From: Chalciporus piperatus
Taxonomy: Eukaryota; Basidiomycota; Agaricomycetes; Boletales; Boletaceae
Reading direction: 5' to 3'
NCBI GenBank assembly: GCA_038093975.1
Contig: JBBPTG010000123.1
Coordinates: 1-64,000, forward strand
DNA: 64,000 nucleotides
Of this stretch, positions 20,811 through 32,455 are shown in pieces. Under the pieces are notes generated by a model that saw nothing but the letters and a program-made list of their open reading frames with translations, did not search any database and had not been told where the DNA came from. The translations under genes were made by a program, and so were the position numbers. Position 1 is the stretch's first letter. Every line of letters starts with the position of its first letter.

Positions 20811-22270
20811 CTAGGAATCGCATTCCAGGCGATTCGGCAACTTGCGTTCAGGAACCTCTGTCAGATTTTCATATTTTTGGAACAAAGCCGAGAAATTTCC
20901 CATCGTCATGTTGATTCGGCGTGGGGCGGACGGGTGCTTTTTGTGAAAAGCTTTGACAGCTTCAGGTGCATTTGACAAATGCACTGCCTTTTCCCATGTA
21001 CGGTCTGATATGTCCCAGCCTTTCCAATGAACCAGGTACTCTAACTGTCCTTGTTTAACCTGAGACTTCACTATGTAATCTACCTCGTACTCTTCTTCTC
21101 CTTCTTGGTTGACTATTACCGGATCCGGAAGATGGACCAGTTGCCCTTCCAACGGTTCTCAAGCTAATTTGACTCGTTTGACGTTAACCGTGGGATGTAT
21201 ATGCATAGAATTAGGCAAGTCGAGTGTAACTGCATTTGGAAGGACCTTTGTGATCTGATAGGGTCCAATCCAGTTCTGTGTCATCTTTTTGGAAGGATAA
21301 GGTAGTTTGAGGTTGTCCGTGGATAACATAATGAAATCTTCTATTTGATAATCTGGAGCTTCGGACCGATGCTTGTCCGCTTGCTCTTTCATCCGGTTCT
21401 GAGTTTCTTCTAACGCCTGCTCTACTTCTTTGTGTGCCTTTCCACATTTCTCTAAAAATGTGCCAGCCGGAGATGAATCGCCTTCGAATCCCATGCGTGG
21501 GAAGTAGTTTTTTGTGATGGCGAAGGGGATTGTTCCGGTAGCAGTGGAAAGGGAGGAATTATGATGGAACTGTGCTATCTTCAGCCAATCAGCCCATTCC
21601 ATTTGACGTTTAGCCACATAAGCTCGGAGATACTGCTGAAGTTCTCGGTTCATACGCTCCGTTTGGCCATCGGTTTGGGGGTGATAAGCGGTTGTCAGCT
21701 TCTGTTCTATTCCTAGAAGGGTGCAAAGCTGTGAAGTAAACTCCAATGCAAATTGCGGTCCTCGATCTGAAACAATCGAAGAGGGAAGTCCGTGTCTACA
21801 CCAAACATTGTCTCTAAATAGAATAGCTAGTTCTTTCGAAGAAATTGTCTTTTTACAAGCTATAAACTCTACTTCTTTAGCGAAGCGATCTACAATAACA
21901 CAAATGGAATCAAAGCCACGTGATTTAGGAAAACCCGTGGTAAAGTCTATAGATATATCCTTCCAAGGTTCTTTCGGAACTGGAAAGGGAATTAATTTGC
22001 CAGCTTGTGCAGTTGACTTTCCCCATGAGGGCGCACGTCTGACAATGTTCTACGTAAGTTTTAACGTCTTTTGTGATACCAGGCCACGAGAAATAACGGG
22101 TAACTAGATGTAAAGTACGTTCTTGGCCACCATGGCTGCCAATAGGGGAATCATGAAGTATTGTAAGGAGTTTGATATGTAAAGAAATAGGTACGAAAAC
22201 TTTGTTTTTGTCATTTTTAAATACTATAGACCCCTCGTCAAAAGCGAAGCCGTCTACAATATCATTTTTA
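20811..22270 (-). pseudogene. Gypsy 1 integrase and chromodomain
   Basis: The integrase C-terminal half has the TAYHPQTDGQTERMNRELQQ motif (catalytic Glu region) and a GPY-like WIGPYQITKVLPN motif. A stop separates it from a chromodomain EEEYEVDYIVKSQVKQGQL followed by EYLVHWKGWDISDRTWEKA, the hallmark of chromoviruses that bind modified histone tails. The upstream core (21750-22270) is broken by frame slips. Confidence 0.9.
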
Positions 22271-22857
22271 ATTTTTTCTGATTCGTTTGTATTGTGTCAT
22301 AAATAGGTGAGGAAAGAGTAACCGTATTAATAAAGACAGAAGCGGGAAGTACAGTAATATTTTGTTATGGTCGGGATCTGCTTCTCCGTGATCTTCTTGA
22401 CGAGATAAGGCATCAGCCCTTCCATTTGTGGAACCCGGTTTATAAATGATCGAGTAATTATACTCTGAGAGCAACATGTTCCAGCGTGCTTGACGTGGGC
22501 TCAGAGTTTGGGGAGATTTCTAATATTCGAGATTCTTGTGATCAGTCCAAATCTCGAAATGTTCTTGACCCATTAGATAATGTCTCCATTTCTGCAAAGC
22601 CCGTATGACAGCTAAAATCTCCTTGTCATAAACCGGGTAGTTCTTCTCAGCAGAACTAAAGGAATGGGAAATGAAGGCACAAGGCCTCCAGAGGCCATCA
22701 TCGCATTTAACCGAGAGCACAGCTCCCGTTGCAATATCACTAGCGTCCATTTCCACTCTGACTTCTTTAGAGCGGTCAGGATATGCTAAAAGCGGAGCAG
22801 TAGTGAATTGCTGTTTCAGCTTGTCAAAAGCTTGCTGTTGCTCCGGTCCCCACCGGC

Positions 22858-23484
22858 TGAAACGACTCAACTCAATCAAGAGCTAGCGCTATCATCAGAC
22901 AACATGCCCTAGTGGAACCACATCAACTCAGTGACTAGAGCTGAGGATCAGACTAGGCAAGCAGGAGCGCTTGGCCCATGAAGTTCAAGAAGAGGAAACT
23001 CCAGGAGAACAAGACTGGAGAGCCAGTGCTTGTCAACCTGGGTTTATATACTATTGACAGTGTTTGTACATGTTGTGGCTAAACCTTAACTATATGACTA
23101 GTAAACCTTAACTAGGTATGACTAGATATGAGTCATGGCGAGTAACAGCCAATAGCGTATATGACTAGGAAGCGAGATGAGTCAGCGTGAGTCAGTATGA
23201 GTCACGGTGAGTCATAATGAGTCAATAAGAGTCTGAGTCATGGTGACTCGGTATGAGTCATGGACAGTGGGGAAGATGCACAGCCACGCACAGCCACGCA
23301 CAGCCACGTTACGTAAGCGAAAGGCTAGACCTAGCTGATGTCAGCAGGTCACGTGATGTGATCTTGATAAGATAAGATAACAGAAAAGGGAGAGAAAGCG
23401 ACTAAGTCCAAAAGTGAAAGAGAAACGTAGTAAGCTTAGTGAAGTGTAGGAAAGACTAGGATAAGGAACTGAGCGTTCGTAACA
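22858..23484 (-). mobile_element. Solo LTR with CCGGC target duplication
   Basis: 627 bp, plus-strand ends TGAAACGACTC and CGTTCGTAACA, flanked by CCGGC at 22853-22857 and 23485-23489. It is inserted in the RNase H tether region of Gypsy 1. The same family starts again at 63941. It contains a dense TGAGTCA cluster. Confidence 0.93.
23129..23260. promoter_or_regulatory. Cluster of eight TGAGTCA sites in a solo LTR
   Basis: Eight copies of the heptamer TGAGTCA in 132 bp. This is the AP-1/Gcn4 bZIP recognition sequence; a role as an LTR enhancer responsive to starvation or stress is inference. Confidence 0.7.
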
Positions 23485-25137
23485 CCGGCATGGTGTGTCC
23501 TTTTTGGTGAGGTCATTCAAGGGACGAGCAATGTCAGCGAAGCCCTGAATGAAACATCGATAAAAGTTAGCCAATCCTAAAAAGGACTGAACACCTTTCA
23601 ACCGAGTTGGCGCCGGCCAATCCAAAATAGCCTGCACCTTCGAAGTGTCCATCTCTACGCCTTTCTGGGAGATAACCATTCCCAAGAAATCTACGGATTC
23701 TACTGCAAAGCTGCACTTTTCTGGTTTTACGTAAAGATCGTTCTCTCTGAGACATTGCAATACAGTTTTAACTATTTCTAAGTGCTCTGCTCTAGTTTTT
23801 CCGAACGTAAAGATCATGAGATCGTCAATATAAATAATAAGAATCTCATGAAGATCGCTAAACAGATCGTTCATCATTTGTTGGAACGTGGGGGGAGAGT
23901 TCGTAAGTCCAAAGTACATAACAACTGATTCGTAAGCGCCAAATGGAGTAACACAAGCCGCTTTCCATTCGTCGCCTTCTTTATTCTAACATTATTGTAA
24001 CCCCAACGTAGGTCCATTTTTGTAAACATATCAGCTCCTTTGAGCTGGTCAATAAGCCCGGAAATGAGAGGAAGAGAATAAGTGTTCTTGACAGTTCCCT
24101 CATTTACATAACGATAGTCCATAACTAATCTCTTTTTACCGTGCTTTTTTGGAATAAAGAATACAGGAGATGTCTGAGGGGATTTCAATGGACGAAGATA
24201 TCCTTTCGATAACTCCTTATCAATGAACTTTTTAACATCCTCTAGTTCCTGTTCGGACATCGGAATCACCTGACCCTTTTTGGGAACGAAATCAGGCTTG
24301 AGATCTATTGCGTGGTCCCACGCCTTTCGGGTAGGCATACGCTCACTCTCTTGCTCTGAGAAGATGTCTAAGTACTCGTGGAGTTCTACTGGGACTTTCT
24401 CGGTGAGCCCCGCCTCAAACACTCGACGAATCAAAAAAGACCGTTTCAAATGATAATTTACTACTTTGCACTGATCAGTACAGCGTGTGAATTTTACTTG
24501 TTTGGCTACCCAATCGATTTCAGGGTTGTGCCTTTCAAGCCAATCATAGCCGATGATCATATGGTGTGTGCCAAGTACGGAAACAAAAGCGTCCATATGT
24601 TCAAAATGTCCATTGTGTCCCAAAACAAGTGAAACCTTGTGGGTGACACCGCCTATCGCTCCCTCTGAGCCGTCGGCGTTGTACACTGGAATAGGAAAAT
24701 GAAGTTCTTCCAGTGTCAAACTATGTCGCTCACGAAATGATTTATCTATAAATGTCTCTGTTGCGCCGGAATCCAATAGAGCGGCAAACTCCATCTTCTT
24801 CCATTGCTCGCCTTTATCGTACATAATGGTAATCGGGAAATCCAGCTCGTTTTTGCGATTCTGATTCCTTACATGGATTTTTGATGGGATTTCTTTTTCG
24901 AATAATTTATTTCAAAGAAATCAAGCATGAATTGTTTTACTTCTGTCGCCACGCCACTAGGGGACGCCCTCTCAGAAGAAGAAGAAAATTTATTTTTAAA
25001 CGAAACATGAGGACCAGTACTAATACAACCATTTGGACAACTAAGTCCATGCCGCTGAGAACCCATTTCTCTCATCGGCTGTTTCCTTTTAAAGCCTCGG
25101 CTGCCTGTGCCATGGCTTCTGACTCAATGCAGTTGTG

Positions 25138-26412
25138 CTAGTACGCTTCCGCTTCTTGGTTGGTATATGCTGCTTGATGTGACATGTAACTTGTGCTGGT
25201 GGACGGACCAGCGGGATAGGGGGAAGGAGTAGGAGGGTAGGGTGCAGGGATTGTACCTGCGAAGGGCATCTGCCGGTTGTCAAACGGCAGGGATTGTTCA
25301 ACGTATTGTTGCGAATACGGATCCCACATAATGACTTGTCTCTGACGTGGCCTTCGGCACACGTTCGCGAAATGACCTGGTTGATCGCAATTGAAACAAT
25401 TTCCCCAAATGGGAGGTCTTGGCATTTGCTGTGCCGAGAGATCCATTGGGGCTCCACGACCAGGCTGCATGCCAGTGGGAGTGAAACGGGGACCCGTATG
25501 CGGAACGGGGGGAAGAGGGCAAGATGTGATCGGGTAACGAGGTGGGAGGTACGGGTAGGAAGAAGAAGGCCTTGGGGCGTGAGCTGGTGCCTGACGGACT
25601 GGTGCACCACGCTTGACGACGATGCGCTCGAAGGTTCGACCCATCTTTCGATAAGTCTCAACAAGATCGTCGAAGCTTTGCTCATCAGCATTGGTGCTGA
25701 TTTGCGCCTGATAGTAGATCTTGTAGTCTACTGCCTTTTTCAGAATTTCTTTCGCATGGGCATCTGCGATTTCTGATTCGTCTTTCAACAACGTGAACTC
25801 CTGCAAGAAGATATCAATAGGCTTTCCAGCCTGTTTGAACGCTTCTAACTTCCAGAAGCTCTCATGAGCGAGAACATCAATCTGGAAGTATGCTTTGACA
25901 AGCTCGCTGAAGTTGACCCAATCTGGCCATGCTGCTACGCCCATGGGACCACGTGGTCTGTCCCGTTCTTCTCGTGCCTCTGCTTCCGTTGGCATAATGA
26001 GGAGAGGCCGCGGCCTCAATTCTCGACGTGATAGCTCCTCGATTGTTATCTGCGCAAACCCGGCCGCTTTTCCCTCCAGCCGTGAGAGAACCGCCAGGCT
26101 GCGGACCTTGTTGTTTTTCCATGTGTGGACTGACTGCCAGGCGTTAACCTGCGCCCACCACAAACGGAACTTGGTACGATCACCATCCCATTTTCCAGGG
26201 TCAGCAACCTTTTTGGACACGGAGTCCAAATTGTCTGAAAGGAGCACCTTCAGAGCGGCGGTGAGGGCAGCGACGGGATCGAGTGGATCTGCCATCAGAG
26301 ATTCAGTGCGGGGAGTAGGGGGATGAGAACTTTCGGATGATGATGGAAAGTGTCGTGGGGGACTTCTGTAACCTTGATCTTGTGGTTCCTGATCGTTTAA
26401 CTCTGCTGACAT
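25138..26412 (-). CDS. Gypsy 1 gag
   Basis: 424 residues from MSAELNDQEPQDQGYRSPP. It has a Gag core around residues 60-230 (KFRLWWAQVNAWQSVHTWKN, FSELVKAYFQIDVLAHESFW), a Pro-rich linker, and one zinc knuckle CFNCDQPGHFANVC (CX2CX4HX4C) near residue 340. Forms the capsid and binds RNA. The reading frame is intact from start to stop, unlike pol. Confidence 0.92.
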   Translation of the reverse strand: MSAELNDQEPQDQGYRSPPRHFPSSSESSHPPTPRTESLMADPLDPVAALTAALKVLLSDNLDSVSKKVADPGKWDGDRTKFRLWWAQVNAWQSVHTWKNNKVRSLAVLSRLEGKAAGFAQITIEELSRRELRPRPLLIMPTEAEAREERDRPRGPMGVAAWPDWVNFSELVKAYFQIDVLAHESFWKLEAFKQAGKPIDIFLQEFTLLKDESEIADAHAKEILKKAVDYKIYYQAQISTNADEQSFDDLVETYRKMGRTFERIVVKRGAPVRQAPAHAPRPSSSYPYLPPRYPITSCPLPPVPHTGPRFTPTGMQPGRGAPMDLSAQQMPRPPIWGNCFNCDQPGHFANVCRRPRQRQVIMWDPYSQQYVEQSLPFDNRQMPFAGTIPAPYPPTPSPYPAGPSTSTSYMSHQAAYTNQEAEAY

Positions 26413-27115
26413 ATATCCTTACTGAACCCTATCTTCCAAAGGTTCTCTGGGGATGACAGACACGAGGACGAAGGAAATATTTTTTGGAGCGGAGATAATA
26501 TCTGCGACGCTTAAGGGAATCTTTGCAGACCTTCTGAGGAGTTTTCCCAAGATCTGTTTGGATTTTGCACATATACTACTCTCGAACTTCTATCTTCAAG
26601 CAGTAGCGAAAACTATCGTAATACAAGTTTTTATTTATTGTTTTCTATTTTGTACCTCGGCGGTGCTGCCGGCTTACGTTTCTACGTATGACTCAGCCAA
26701 GGGGGCGGCGACGCGCTTTTCCCTTGTCGTCCTTCGCAATTAGGCACGACCCCAACTCGGTCTTCGAAAATCAAATACTACGTATGAGAATAACAGAGAC
26801 GGGGCACTAAAGGCTGGCCCAAAAGAAAAGAATAGCCAAAAGGTGAATATGTAACGTCAACAGGTGATCACAAGAACCTGGGTTGTGTCTACAGTCAGAG
26901 GGCTAGCGCATGAGCGGACCCCAAGACGTCTCGAACAACCAAAGAGCCCCTAGTGCACTATGGGGTGAAGCAATGTTATCCTTATTGACGGCAGACGACC
27001 GTGTAATCAACAGTGGACGGAGTTGTTGTCTTCCACGTGTCACGTACGCGAACAATGCTTCTGGATCAACTCTTTGGCCCTAGAGTCCGGGCGGTGTGTT
27101 CAAGTCTAATCCAAG
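26413..27115 (-). other. 5' leader of Gypsy 1
   Basis: About 700 bp between gag and the 5' LTR; no separate gene. The bases next to the LTR (cttggattagacttgaac, minus strand) would be the primer-binding region; the tRNA is not identified. Confidence 0.5.
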
Positions 27116-27569
27116 TGTTATGATTCGATCACAACACACGGCGAAGACTTAGGCCACACTAGACCTTGCGAAAGATAGGCTGAGTACTAAAACTTAATGA
27201 TGGCGCAGTCACAAATGGATTAGACTGGGTCTGTGATAAGTACAGGGCTACTTATATACTATTGAGAAGTGCACACAGACCAACAGCCGAATAAGGAAAC
27301 CACAAAGGAAAAGATAGATAAGGTAAAATGGGACGATGATAAGAAAAGGTACCAGGCACGGATTAGGGTCTAGGCCATGACATCATTGCTGACTCATCTA
27401 AGTCTGGACCTTTGTCACGTGACCTGATTATGTAATAGATTACGTAATGCTACAGGGACTACCGGAGTGGATGAAGATGAATCCAGCTTGACCCCTAACT
27501 TGTAGACAAAGTCCAGTGTTCGAATACCGTTGAAGGCAAAAGTTTGAAAAGTTTTTAAATACTATAACA
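27116..27569 (-). repeat. 5' LTR of Gypsy 1
   Basis: 454 bp with TGTTAT/ATAACA termini. It is highly similar to the solo LTR at 47865-48316. Contains gtcacgtgac and two attacgtaat-like motifs. Confidence 0.88.
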
Positions 27570-28602
27570 CCCTCAGCCGTTCCCATCTTCGCCTTGCCTT
27601 TCATCTTCATCTTCGGCGTGATAAGTTCGATGTCTGAGTCCGGGATGGACTCAGGAGTTTGGTGTCAACGTACCTTGGACATCGAGGCTCTGACTGCGCA
27701 AACTGCAAGGAAACGGAACCACAGATTAGTACGAGGAGATGGGGACTGACTATGTGCTTTGGGTTCTGCTTTCGCGGCAGCTGCCTTCTTCAGCCTCTCA
27801 GCTACCTTCACCGTCACCTTTTTCCCTCCCTGTCCGCTTGCCTTGTTGCAGGCGATCTTGAGCTTTGCGCATTTTAGGCCAGTGCGATCGGGCATTCCGC
27901 AACATGGGACATTGGCGGTCACGCACTTGGCGCACGGCAGCTGGTGCTCAATGGTGCTGTTCTCTTCCTCCTCCTCCTCCTCCTCGTCCATTGTGATCCG
28001 CGATCGCTGTATTGCGGAACGGTCAATCAGGCGACTACCATCTCATCAACCCAAAACTTACCTTGCGCGTCGGCCAGGCGAGCACCATGGAAACCTTGCC
28101 GGAGCTCACGGTGGAGGCATGGATGGATGGGGTGGAACAGGGAGTGGCACTGGTGGGAGGCTTTTCAGCACTCCCTGTGTCGTCGTCCGTGGCGGCATCC
28201 GGCTCCGCGTCGTCATCCTGTGCCTTCACTGACTCAATCCTTTTGGCCTCTTCCCCAGACCATTTGACGTGCGACGCTTCAGCCTCTTCGAGAGCTTGCA
28301 TTGACCGCACGGAAAGTGTGGTGGGCAAGCCGAGGGCTTCGGCTGCGGCCTTCGTCGGCCCCATAGCTCTCTGTCGCACTCCCGTCGTCAACGTGGACAC
28401 AAAAGAGACAAAGACAACTCACCATAGTGGTGTTCCATCTAATAACCCATCACCGTTGATACTCCTCCTTGTTGTCAGGTGCACAGATAGCGAGGTCGAG
28501 CAATAGTTCTGTGGCGTCTTTGAAGGCCTTAGCGGCCACGGCTTTCTCGTCAACGGGTTTGGTGATGGCAGAACCGAAGAGAGCGGTGAGACGGGTGGAC
28601 AT
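27570..28602 (-). pseudogene. Gene U: unknown Cys-cluster protein, truncated by Gypsy 1
   Basis: Start at 28602 (MSTRLTALFGSAITKPVDEK), an in-frame TGA after NKEEYQR, then an intron (gtgagt...cgacag, about 28430-28380). Next comes an exon RAMGPTKAAAEALGLPTTLS, an intron (gtaagt...atacag), and an exon with a poly-Glu run and PCAKCVTANVPCC then CAKLKIACNKAS, followed by a Lys/Ala-rich helix. The last exon (PDSDIELITPKMKMKGKA) runs directly into the Gypsy LTR at 27569, so the C-terminus is missing. The Cys pattern (CX2CX6C twice) resembles that of gene X. Nuclear or DNA-binding function is a guess. Confidence 0.6.
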
Positions 28603-29454
28603 GTTAGTCACTAGGGTGGTGGTGTGAGGAAGAGAAGTGGGAAGAAAGAATGGAAGCGGCTGATGTGAAGTTGTCACCCCCACAGGCATGAGGCGCGTAC
28701 CTAATAGTCAGCATCAAAGTCACCCTGGGATGTAGGGAACGCATATTTCCTACACTTGCAGCCAGCATTCTACCCTCATTTCCCATCCTTAACATTCCTC
28801 GACGTCTTTTCTTCCTTTCCGTTTACGTCCCAGCTTCTTCCGCCGCATATCCATCTTTCCGTCCTTATCAGGTTCCGTTCCCGTGGTTCCGTGCATACAT
28901 GGGAACGATGGATCCTTTGTTTTGTTCACAGGTATCGTCCTCTGTGTCCCCGGAAACCGTTGTCCAGGTCTAATATGATTTGCTGGTAATTTTTCCTTCC
29001 ATGCATGATCTCTAACTTCGCCACACTTCCTTACTGTTGCACATTCCTCACGTTCTACTCATTCCTTTTCGTCTTGTTATCTTTTCTGTTACTATCAGAG
29101 TCCCGGGTATGCCTGGACTATAAAAGACTGTACTAATTGACTTTTCTGTTCTTCACGCAACAACCTCTCTCTCTAAAACTCCGGAACCTTTGTCAACACT
29201 TTCCGTCTGTTCCTACCTTCGTTCCACGAGACCTAACAGCAAGGAAGTGGTCCGGAACATCATTTTCCAGTTCTTCAACGGTTTGGTATGCCGGAAACGA
29301 GTCCCTTTGGTTGTCTTCATTCCCTGGAAGCCCTTTAGGGTTGAACTTATCGTACCCTTCTTAATCTTTTGCTACTGACCTTCTCAGGATTTCTATTCCT
29401 ACAGAGGGTTTAGCTTTCTTACATCGGTCTTAGGACTGGACTTTTAAACACTAC
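28603..29454. other. LTR-like or promoter stretch, unassigned
   Basis: No gene supported. A TATA-like ctataaaag occurs at about 29117. A TGTAGG...AAACA segment (28731-29450) has LTR-like ends but I found no target duplication and no second copy. Confidence 0.3.
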
Positions 29455-29851
29455 TCAGGCTCAGAGGGTCGGGACCAATGGTGGACTCCGCCGAGTCTCC
29501 AGGATGGAGGTTAGATTCTCAGACTGGCCAGCTGTTGACATTGATGCGGCTGGGGATCCGAATGTCTGCCGCGATGACAATGATGGGGATGATTGTCACT
29601 GCATTGGCCATCGGGCAAAAACGATGCTGTGGGGAGTGAGAATGGTGAGCAAAGGTTAGTGTAGGAGGAGATAGTCTGGACGCACCAGTGCAGCCCTCAT
29701 TGAATCCAACCTCCTCTCCCAGTCATGGCTGCAAGCCTCTTGAGAGGTGGCTCCCTTGGCCCTTGCAACTTTGGATGATAGCCTCGATGGTGATCTTGAG
29801 GAACTCTGTGAGGGCTTGAGCAGAGGTGTTGGCTTTGGCAGATGAGATCAT
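29455..29851 (-). pseudogene. Gene X copy 2, exons 1 and 2
   Basis: Minus-strand start at 29851 (MISSAKANTSAQALTEF). The intron keeps the ctaac branch and ccccacag acceptor. Exon 2 reads HRFCPMANAVTIIPIIVIAA then a TGA where copy 1 has Trp (SWPV[W]ES). Exon 1 also has a frameshifting deletion. The rest of gene X is absent. Confidence 0.8.
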
Positions 29852-30149
29852 GTTGAGATTGATGGTGAGAGGAGAGGAGATGAAGAGCAAGTGTTAGAGA
29901 GGCAAGATGAAATCGAGTGTTAAACGGTTGTGGGTGAGTGACGGCTGAGAATAAAAGCTATAGAAAGTGACGTAATTTGTTTGTTCAAGTTGGGTAATTG
30001 GAGCTGGAAATGGACTTAAATTCTGATAGGGAGCAGGTGATGTGGGAAACTGGAAGTCTCAGGTGCTGTTGATCTGATTAATCTGATTTGGGTCAGCCGG
30101 TGGATTCTATCTCTGCTGGTCTGTCCTTTACTATTTTGCAAACATCCAC

Positions 30150-30663
30150 ATGGCATCAAAGAAAGTTAGATTCACAGATAAGTTGTCAGCTGAAAATCAA
30201 GTTAGGAACACTGACCACCGAGTGACTTAGGATTTGACAATAACTCAGAGCTGGAATCCAGTGAAGATAACAGAATGGCAATTCTCCAAGGAAACCAGAC
30301 CCAATCATAGCTGATATGTCCGAAAGTGTAGGCAGCAATGCTTCTTCAGGTATGTCAAGAAAGATGTTGGCAGGGGTTCATGACACTCCGTCCACAGAGG
30401 ATTCATCGACTGCTGGTAAGAGCTTCAATGGATGTTGATGGGCAAGTTCGCCTGATCGCCTGAATAGCCAAGGTCAATGAATCTGTTACAGAGACATTTG
30501 ATCACATAAGAGAAAATGCATTGCAAGATTTGCCAGCAGATGGCGCCAGAGATGGCTTCCCATTGAGCTTGTTTTTGGAGTATCGGCCGAGAGAACCGTA
30601 TACATGCTTTTGGGTAATGGTTCAGAGGAAGATATCAGGACAGTCCGTGCGGACGCAGCAAGG
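30150..30663 (+). pseudogene. Gene Y copy 2, cut by Copia
   Basis: Starts with MASKKVRFT at 30150; the first donor is mutated from gtaagt to ataagt. NESVTETFDHIRENALQDL is conserved, and the copy ends at 30663 where a Copia LTR begins. Divergent arrangement with X copy 2 is retained. Confidence 0.8.
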
Positions 30664-31034
30664 TGTTGCAGCCAAAGACTTGCAGGGGTGGACTAGCCAG
30701 TTGCTGGGTCGACTCAAGAGTCTTTTGTAGGCTTAGACTAGAGTCCAATGTGAGTAACTGAAGGTTAGCTACAATGGACTCTGGAAGGAGTGTGCGCTTC
30801 AAGGTAAAAAAAAGTGTCAAGGGAGCGCCACACAAGTCTCAGGTAAAGCTTTGCTAGTGCAGAGCGAAGGGAACAACACTAGGTAATGAACCAAGTTGGT
30901 ACTCTAGGTAAAATGACCTGAGGAATTGATCTAGATAGGTTAGAAGTCGAATGGAGCGCTAGGTAGCGCTGTATGAGTAAAAGGAAAAGTAAGTAAGTAG
31001 GCAAAGCTAAGTTGGGGAATCACCAAAAGCAACA
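30664..31034 (-). repeat. 3' LTR of Copia remnant 2
   Basis: 371 bp with TGTTGC/GCAACA inverted termini, bordered inside by the polypurine tract. The other LTR is lost, so no target duplication can be checked. Confidence 0.8.
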
Positions 31035-31063
31035 CTCCCCCCTAATTGCGCAACTCTGCAATC

Positions 31064-31640
31064 CTAGCTCCCCCCTAATGGTGCCAGTCCTAAGACTTGG
31101 CAGAACTGCTTCACTTTCAGCCTAGGCAAAGCCTTGGTCAAAAGATCAGCAGGCATGTCCTCTGTAGGGACGAAGGTTGGTGAGATAACTCCCCTGTCCA
31201 CAACGTCGCGCAACCAGAACCAGCGGTTATCCAGAGCCTTCATGCGCCCATGATGCTCTGGGTGCTTGGCTACCTGGATTGCGGACTGGTTGTCTATGCG
31301 AAGCACAGATGGCAAGGCCACAGTGAAACCAAGTTCATGTAGCAACTTGCGCAACCAGAAGATCTCCTTACCTGCTTCAGCTGCAGCGATGAACTCAGCT
31401 TCTGTGGTAGACAGGGCGACGACAGGCTGAAGCTTGGACATCCAGGAGACGACGCCAGTGCCAATTTTGACAACATACGCACCAGTGGAGCGACCAGTGT
31501 CCTTGCAGCCACCATGATCAGCATCAGAGAAAGTGGAAAACACTTCTGAGCTGTGAGGATCAGGGGCATAAGTCAATGCATAGTCCAGGGTCCCTTGGAC
31601 ATAGCGGAACAAGTGCTTGACCGCTTGCCAGTGATGCCTG
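31064..31640 (-). pseudogene. Copia RNase H
   Basis: Motifs TFSDADHGGCKDTGRSTGAY, ALSTTEAEFIAAAEAGKE, RIDNQSAIQVAKHPEHHGR and the terminal DMPADLLTKALPRLKVKQF are classic Ty1/Copia RNase H, with acidic residues D, E and D. A frame slip near 31600 separates it from RT. Confidence 0.93.
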
Positions 31641-32439
31641 GATTAGCGTTGAAGCGCGCAAGGAAACCCACTGAATATGCAATGTCAGGTCGAGTGGAGG
31701 TGGCTAGATACTGGAGTGAACCAATAGCACCACGGTAATCCACTGACTGCATGAACTGGTGCTCCTCTGGCATCGCAGGGCACTGAGGACGAGAAAGGCG
31801 TGCTCCTGGATCCATGGGCGTCGTCACAGGCTTACAGTCAGCCATACCAAAGCGCTCGAGCATATCCAGACAATACTGGCGCTGAGATAAAGAGATGGAG
31901 CGCTTGGATCGGTCCCTGTCTATCTTGATACCAAGAAGTTGAGTGGTGGGACCCAGATCGCGCAGCTTGAAGTGCTTCTTCAGCGCTTCAATGGCCTGCT
32001 CAATGGCCTCTAAGGACTTTGAAGCGAAGGTCATATCATCGACGAAGACAGGTAGGACGATGTGGACATCACCTCGAGCAAAGGCATAGATGGAAGCATC
32101 TGAATATGTCTGAGTCCAGCCTAGTGACTCGAGCACTGAGCGCAATTTGCGATTCCAGCGCTTGGTGCCATACAAGGCCTTATCCAGCAAGCAGACAAAC
32201 TTCTTGGGGTCGCCTTCAGCAAATCCCTCTGGCTGCTCCATGTAGACCTCACAGTCTATGTCACCATTCAAGTAGGCATGGGAAATGTCCACAGAGCGAA
32301 GGTGCATGTCATGGATGGCAGCTAGGGCGAGCACGATCCTGACAGTGGGCAAGCGCACTGTAGGGGCAAATATCTCGAGGTAGTCAAAGCCAGGACGCTG
32401 GTTGTAGCCTTTGGCGACTATACGCGCCTTGTAGCGCAA
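31573..32439 (-). pseudogene. Copia reverse transcriptase
   Basis: From RYKARIVAKGYNQRPGFDY through VDISHAYLNGDIDCEVYMEQ, LDKALYG and the catalytic VFVDDMTF (copia-type xVDDM) to LLGIKIDRDRS and YRGAIGSLQYLATSTRPDIA. The usual ALYGLKQAPREW motif is shortened to ALYGTKRW, a small deletion that may itself inactivate the enzyme. Confidence 0.93.
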
Positions 32440-32455
32440 AGTCTTTACAAAAGGC

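Larger units (their letters stand above)
22280..24824 (-). pseudogene. Gypsy 1 protease, reverse transcriptase and RNase H
   Basis: Order from 24824: aspartic protease (ALLDSGATETFIDKSF), RT (FFIPKKHGKKRLVMDYRYVN, then after a one-base deletion near 23985 MYFGLTNSPPTFQQMMNDLF and the catalytic YIDDLMIF), FLGLANFYRCFI, then a solo LTR at 22858-23484, then RNase H (VRVEMDASDIATGAVLS, YPVYDKEILAVIRAL, FEIWTDHKNLEY) and PGSTNGRADALSRQ. Across the solo LTR the frame continues from KKDTPCR to WGPEQQQAFDKL. Confidence 0.92.
20574..27569 (-). mobile_element. Ty3/Gypsy chromovirus 1
   Basis: Minus-strand element with gag (26412-25138), protease-RT-RNase H, integrase and chromodomain. The 5' LTR is 27116-27569 (TGTTATGATTCG...ACTATAACA); the 3' LTR survives only as 20574-20799. 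A purine-rich tract (agagaggggatag on the minus strand) adjoins the 3' LTR. The right end lies inside the coding part of gene U. A solo LTR of another family is inserted at 22858-23484. A one-base deletion near 23985 and breaks in the integrase show it is inactive. Confidence 0.9.
30664..32455 (-). mobile_element. Copia element remnant 2 (3' half with LTR)
   Basis: 3' LTR 30664-31034 (TGTTGC...GCAACA), a purine tract (ttaggggggagt) and RNase H and RT coding sequence. Everything 5' of the RT thumb/finger region is missing. Inserted in gene Y copy 2. Confidence 0.88.

Noticed and set aside
28731..29450. A 720-bp LTR (TGTAGG...AAACA) with a TATA box
   Set aside because: No matching 5-bp duplication and no second copy in the window.
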